NCBI GenBank assembly: GCA_022496185.1
Contig: WTXG01000358.1
Coordinates: 1-31,826 of the forward strand
Source: Multifurca ochricompacta
Lineage: Eukaryota > Basidiomycota > Agaricomycetes > Russulales > Russulaceae
Length of the DNA: 31,826 nt
Direction: 5' to 3'
Made by a program: the position numbers and the translations under genes
Part shown: positions 31,401 to 31,826 of the stretch, piece by piece
Numbering within the stretch: position 1 is the first letter of the stretch
Layout of the letters: every line of letters begins with the position of its first letter
Notes under the pieces: model-generated
Seen by the model: the letters and a program-made list of their open reading frames with translations, nothing else
What the model was told of the DNA's origin: nothing
Database searches by the model: none

Positions 31401-31826
31401 GGACATTTGGAGATCGTGAAGTCGCTGCTAGACCATGGTGCTGATGTCAATGCAATGGGCGGCCATTATGGATATTCTCTACAGGCAGCAGCATCCAATG
31501 GACATTTGGAGATCGTGAAGTCACTGCTAGGCCATGGTGCTGATGTCAATGCAATGGGCGGCAGTTATGAATATGCTCTGCAGGCAGCAGCATCCAATGG
31601 ACATTTGGAGATCGTGCAATTGCTGCTAGACATGGCGCTGATGTCAATGCGAGGGCGGCATTATGGATATGCTCTGCAGGCAGCGGCATCCAAGGACATT
31701 TGGAGATGGTGAAATGCTGCTAGACCATGGCGCTGATGTCAATGCGAGGGCGGGATATGGATATGCTCTGCAGGCAGCGGCATCCCAATGGCATTTGGGA
31801 TGGTGAAATGGCTGCTAGACCATGGC
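28418..31826 (+). pseudogene. Goodbye-NACHT-ankyrin STAND protein (NLR-like), frame-broken, 3' end outside window
   Basis: ATG 28418 begins a Goodbye-type N-terminal domain (FKLILDAALDEYLTNTG, VFPPAQAIFSAIDVLL, NYDSLLNLFESM...LKIYT, ELLTILALATKQI). The linker WLSPPDPSTNHNIAR leads to a NACHT NTPase: P-loop NAGSGKSIL on exon 29549-29573, Walker B MYIIIDALDECP (about 29893-29928), and a TSRPEPD sensor. The winged-helix-like region follows (FRWVFCQLETL, AHFSVREFLTSDRLA, QYAARYWVDHARFEDV), then ankyrin repeats. Fungal STAND proteins sense non-self and can trigger regulated cell death; that role is inferred. The chain needs many frame changes, nearly all fitting one missing base (near 28985, 29020, 29698, 30016, 30197 and 30300). 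It is either a pseudogene or a gene with sequence errors. Confidence 0.82.
31086..31826 (+). repeat. Near-identical 99-bp ankyrin repeat array
   Basis: About seven and a half units of 33 codons run to the window end. The unit reads roughly NGHLEIVKSLLDHGADVN followed by AKGGSYGYALQAAAS. Neighbouring units differ at only a few bases, mainly at positions after VNA (AKGGSY, AMGGHY) and at ALQ/SLQ. Units from about 31620 on contain several one-base gaps that break the frame. Ankyrin repeats bind proteins. In STAND receptors they form the ligand-sensing end. Confidence 0.92.

Noticed and set aside
17849..31826. A biosynthetic cluster linking the monooxygenases and the STAND gene
   Set aside because: The monooxygenase copies are duplicates of one pseudogene, and no other biosynthetic enzyme, transporter or pathway regulator is visible.

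Overview
The window looks like a transposon-rich, gene-poor stretch of a filamentous basidiomycete (Agaricomycete-type) genome. The signs are introns of about 50-70 bp with GT..AG ends, a chromodomain gypsy element, copia elements, LINE 3' ends, and a Goodbye-NACHT-ankyrin STAND gene of the kind common in mushrooms. No species can be named from the sequence. No rRNA, tRNA or CRISPR array was seen.

Left half (1-16549): a nest of LTR retrotransposons. Copia-A (+ strand, 1 to about 3888, cut by the window edge) is badly decayed and carries a 602-bp solo LTR (775-1376) inside its pol. Copia-B (- strand, 3889-16549) has 377-bp LTRs and a 5-bp target-site duplication AAATC, and probably landed in the 3' LTR of copia-A. 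A chromovirus-type gypsy element (+ strand, 8170-15643; 586-bp LTRs, duplication GAGGT) landed inside the gag of copia-B. The gypsy element carries gag, pol (protease, RT, RNase H, integrase, chromodomain) and a third ORF with four zinc-knuckle-like motifs between pol and the 3' LTR. It also has a Tf1-style self-priming signature. Copia-B instead has a primer site matching the anticodon region of initiator tRNA-Met. Every LTR-to-LTR difference in both elements (14 of 14) is a CpG transition.

Right half (about 17.7-28.1 kb): damaged host genes. A 2.5-kb segment carrying a flavin-dependent monooxygenase (Baeyer-Villiger type) pseudogene occurs twice in direct orientation (17849-20357 and 24371-26846). 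Between the copies lies a multi-exon ankyrin-RCC1-BTB gene (IBTK-like architecture, 21283-24370). It is broken by a stop codon, a frameshift, a 5'-truncated LINE in its BTB exon, and truncation at the border of the second monooxygenase copy. A second fragment of a related LINE lies at about 27187-28000.

Far right (28418 to the window end): a NACHT STAND (NLR-like) gene with an N-terminal Goodbye-type domain, a P-loop on a 25-nt microexon, and a C-terminal array of nearly identical 33-residue ankyrin repeats running off the edge. It is read in several frames because of repeated apparent single-base deletions. These may be decay or sequence error.
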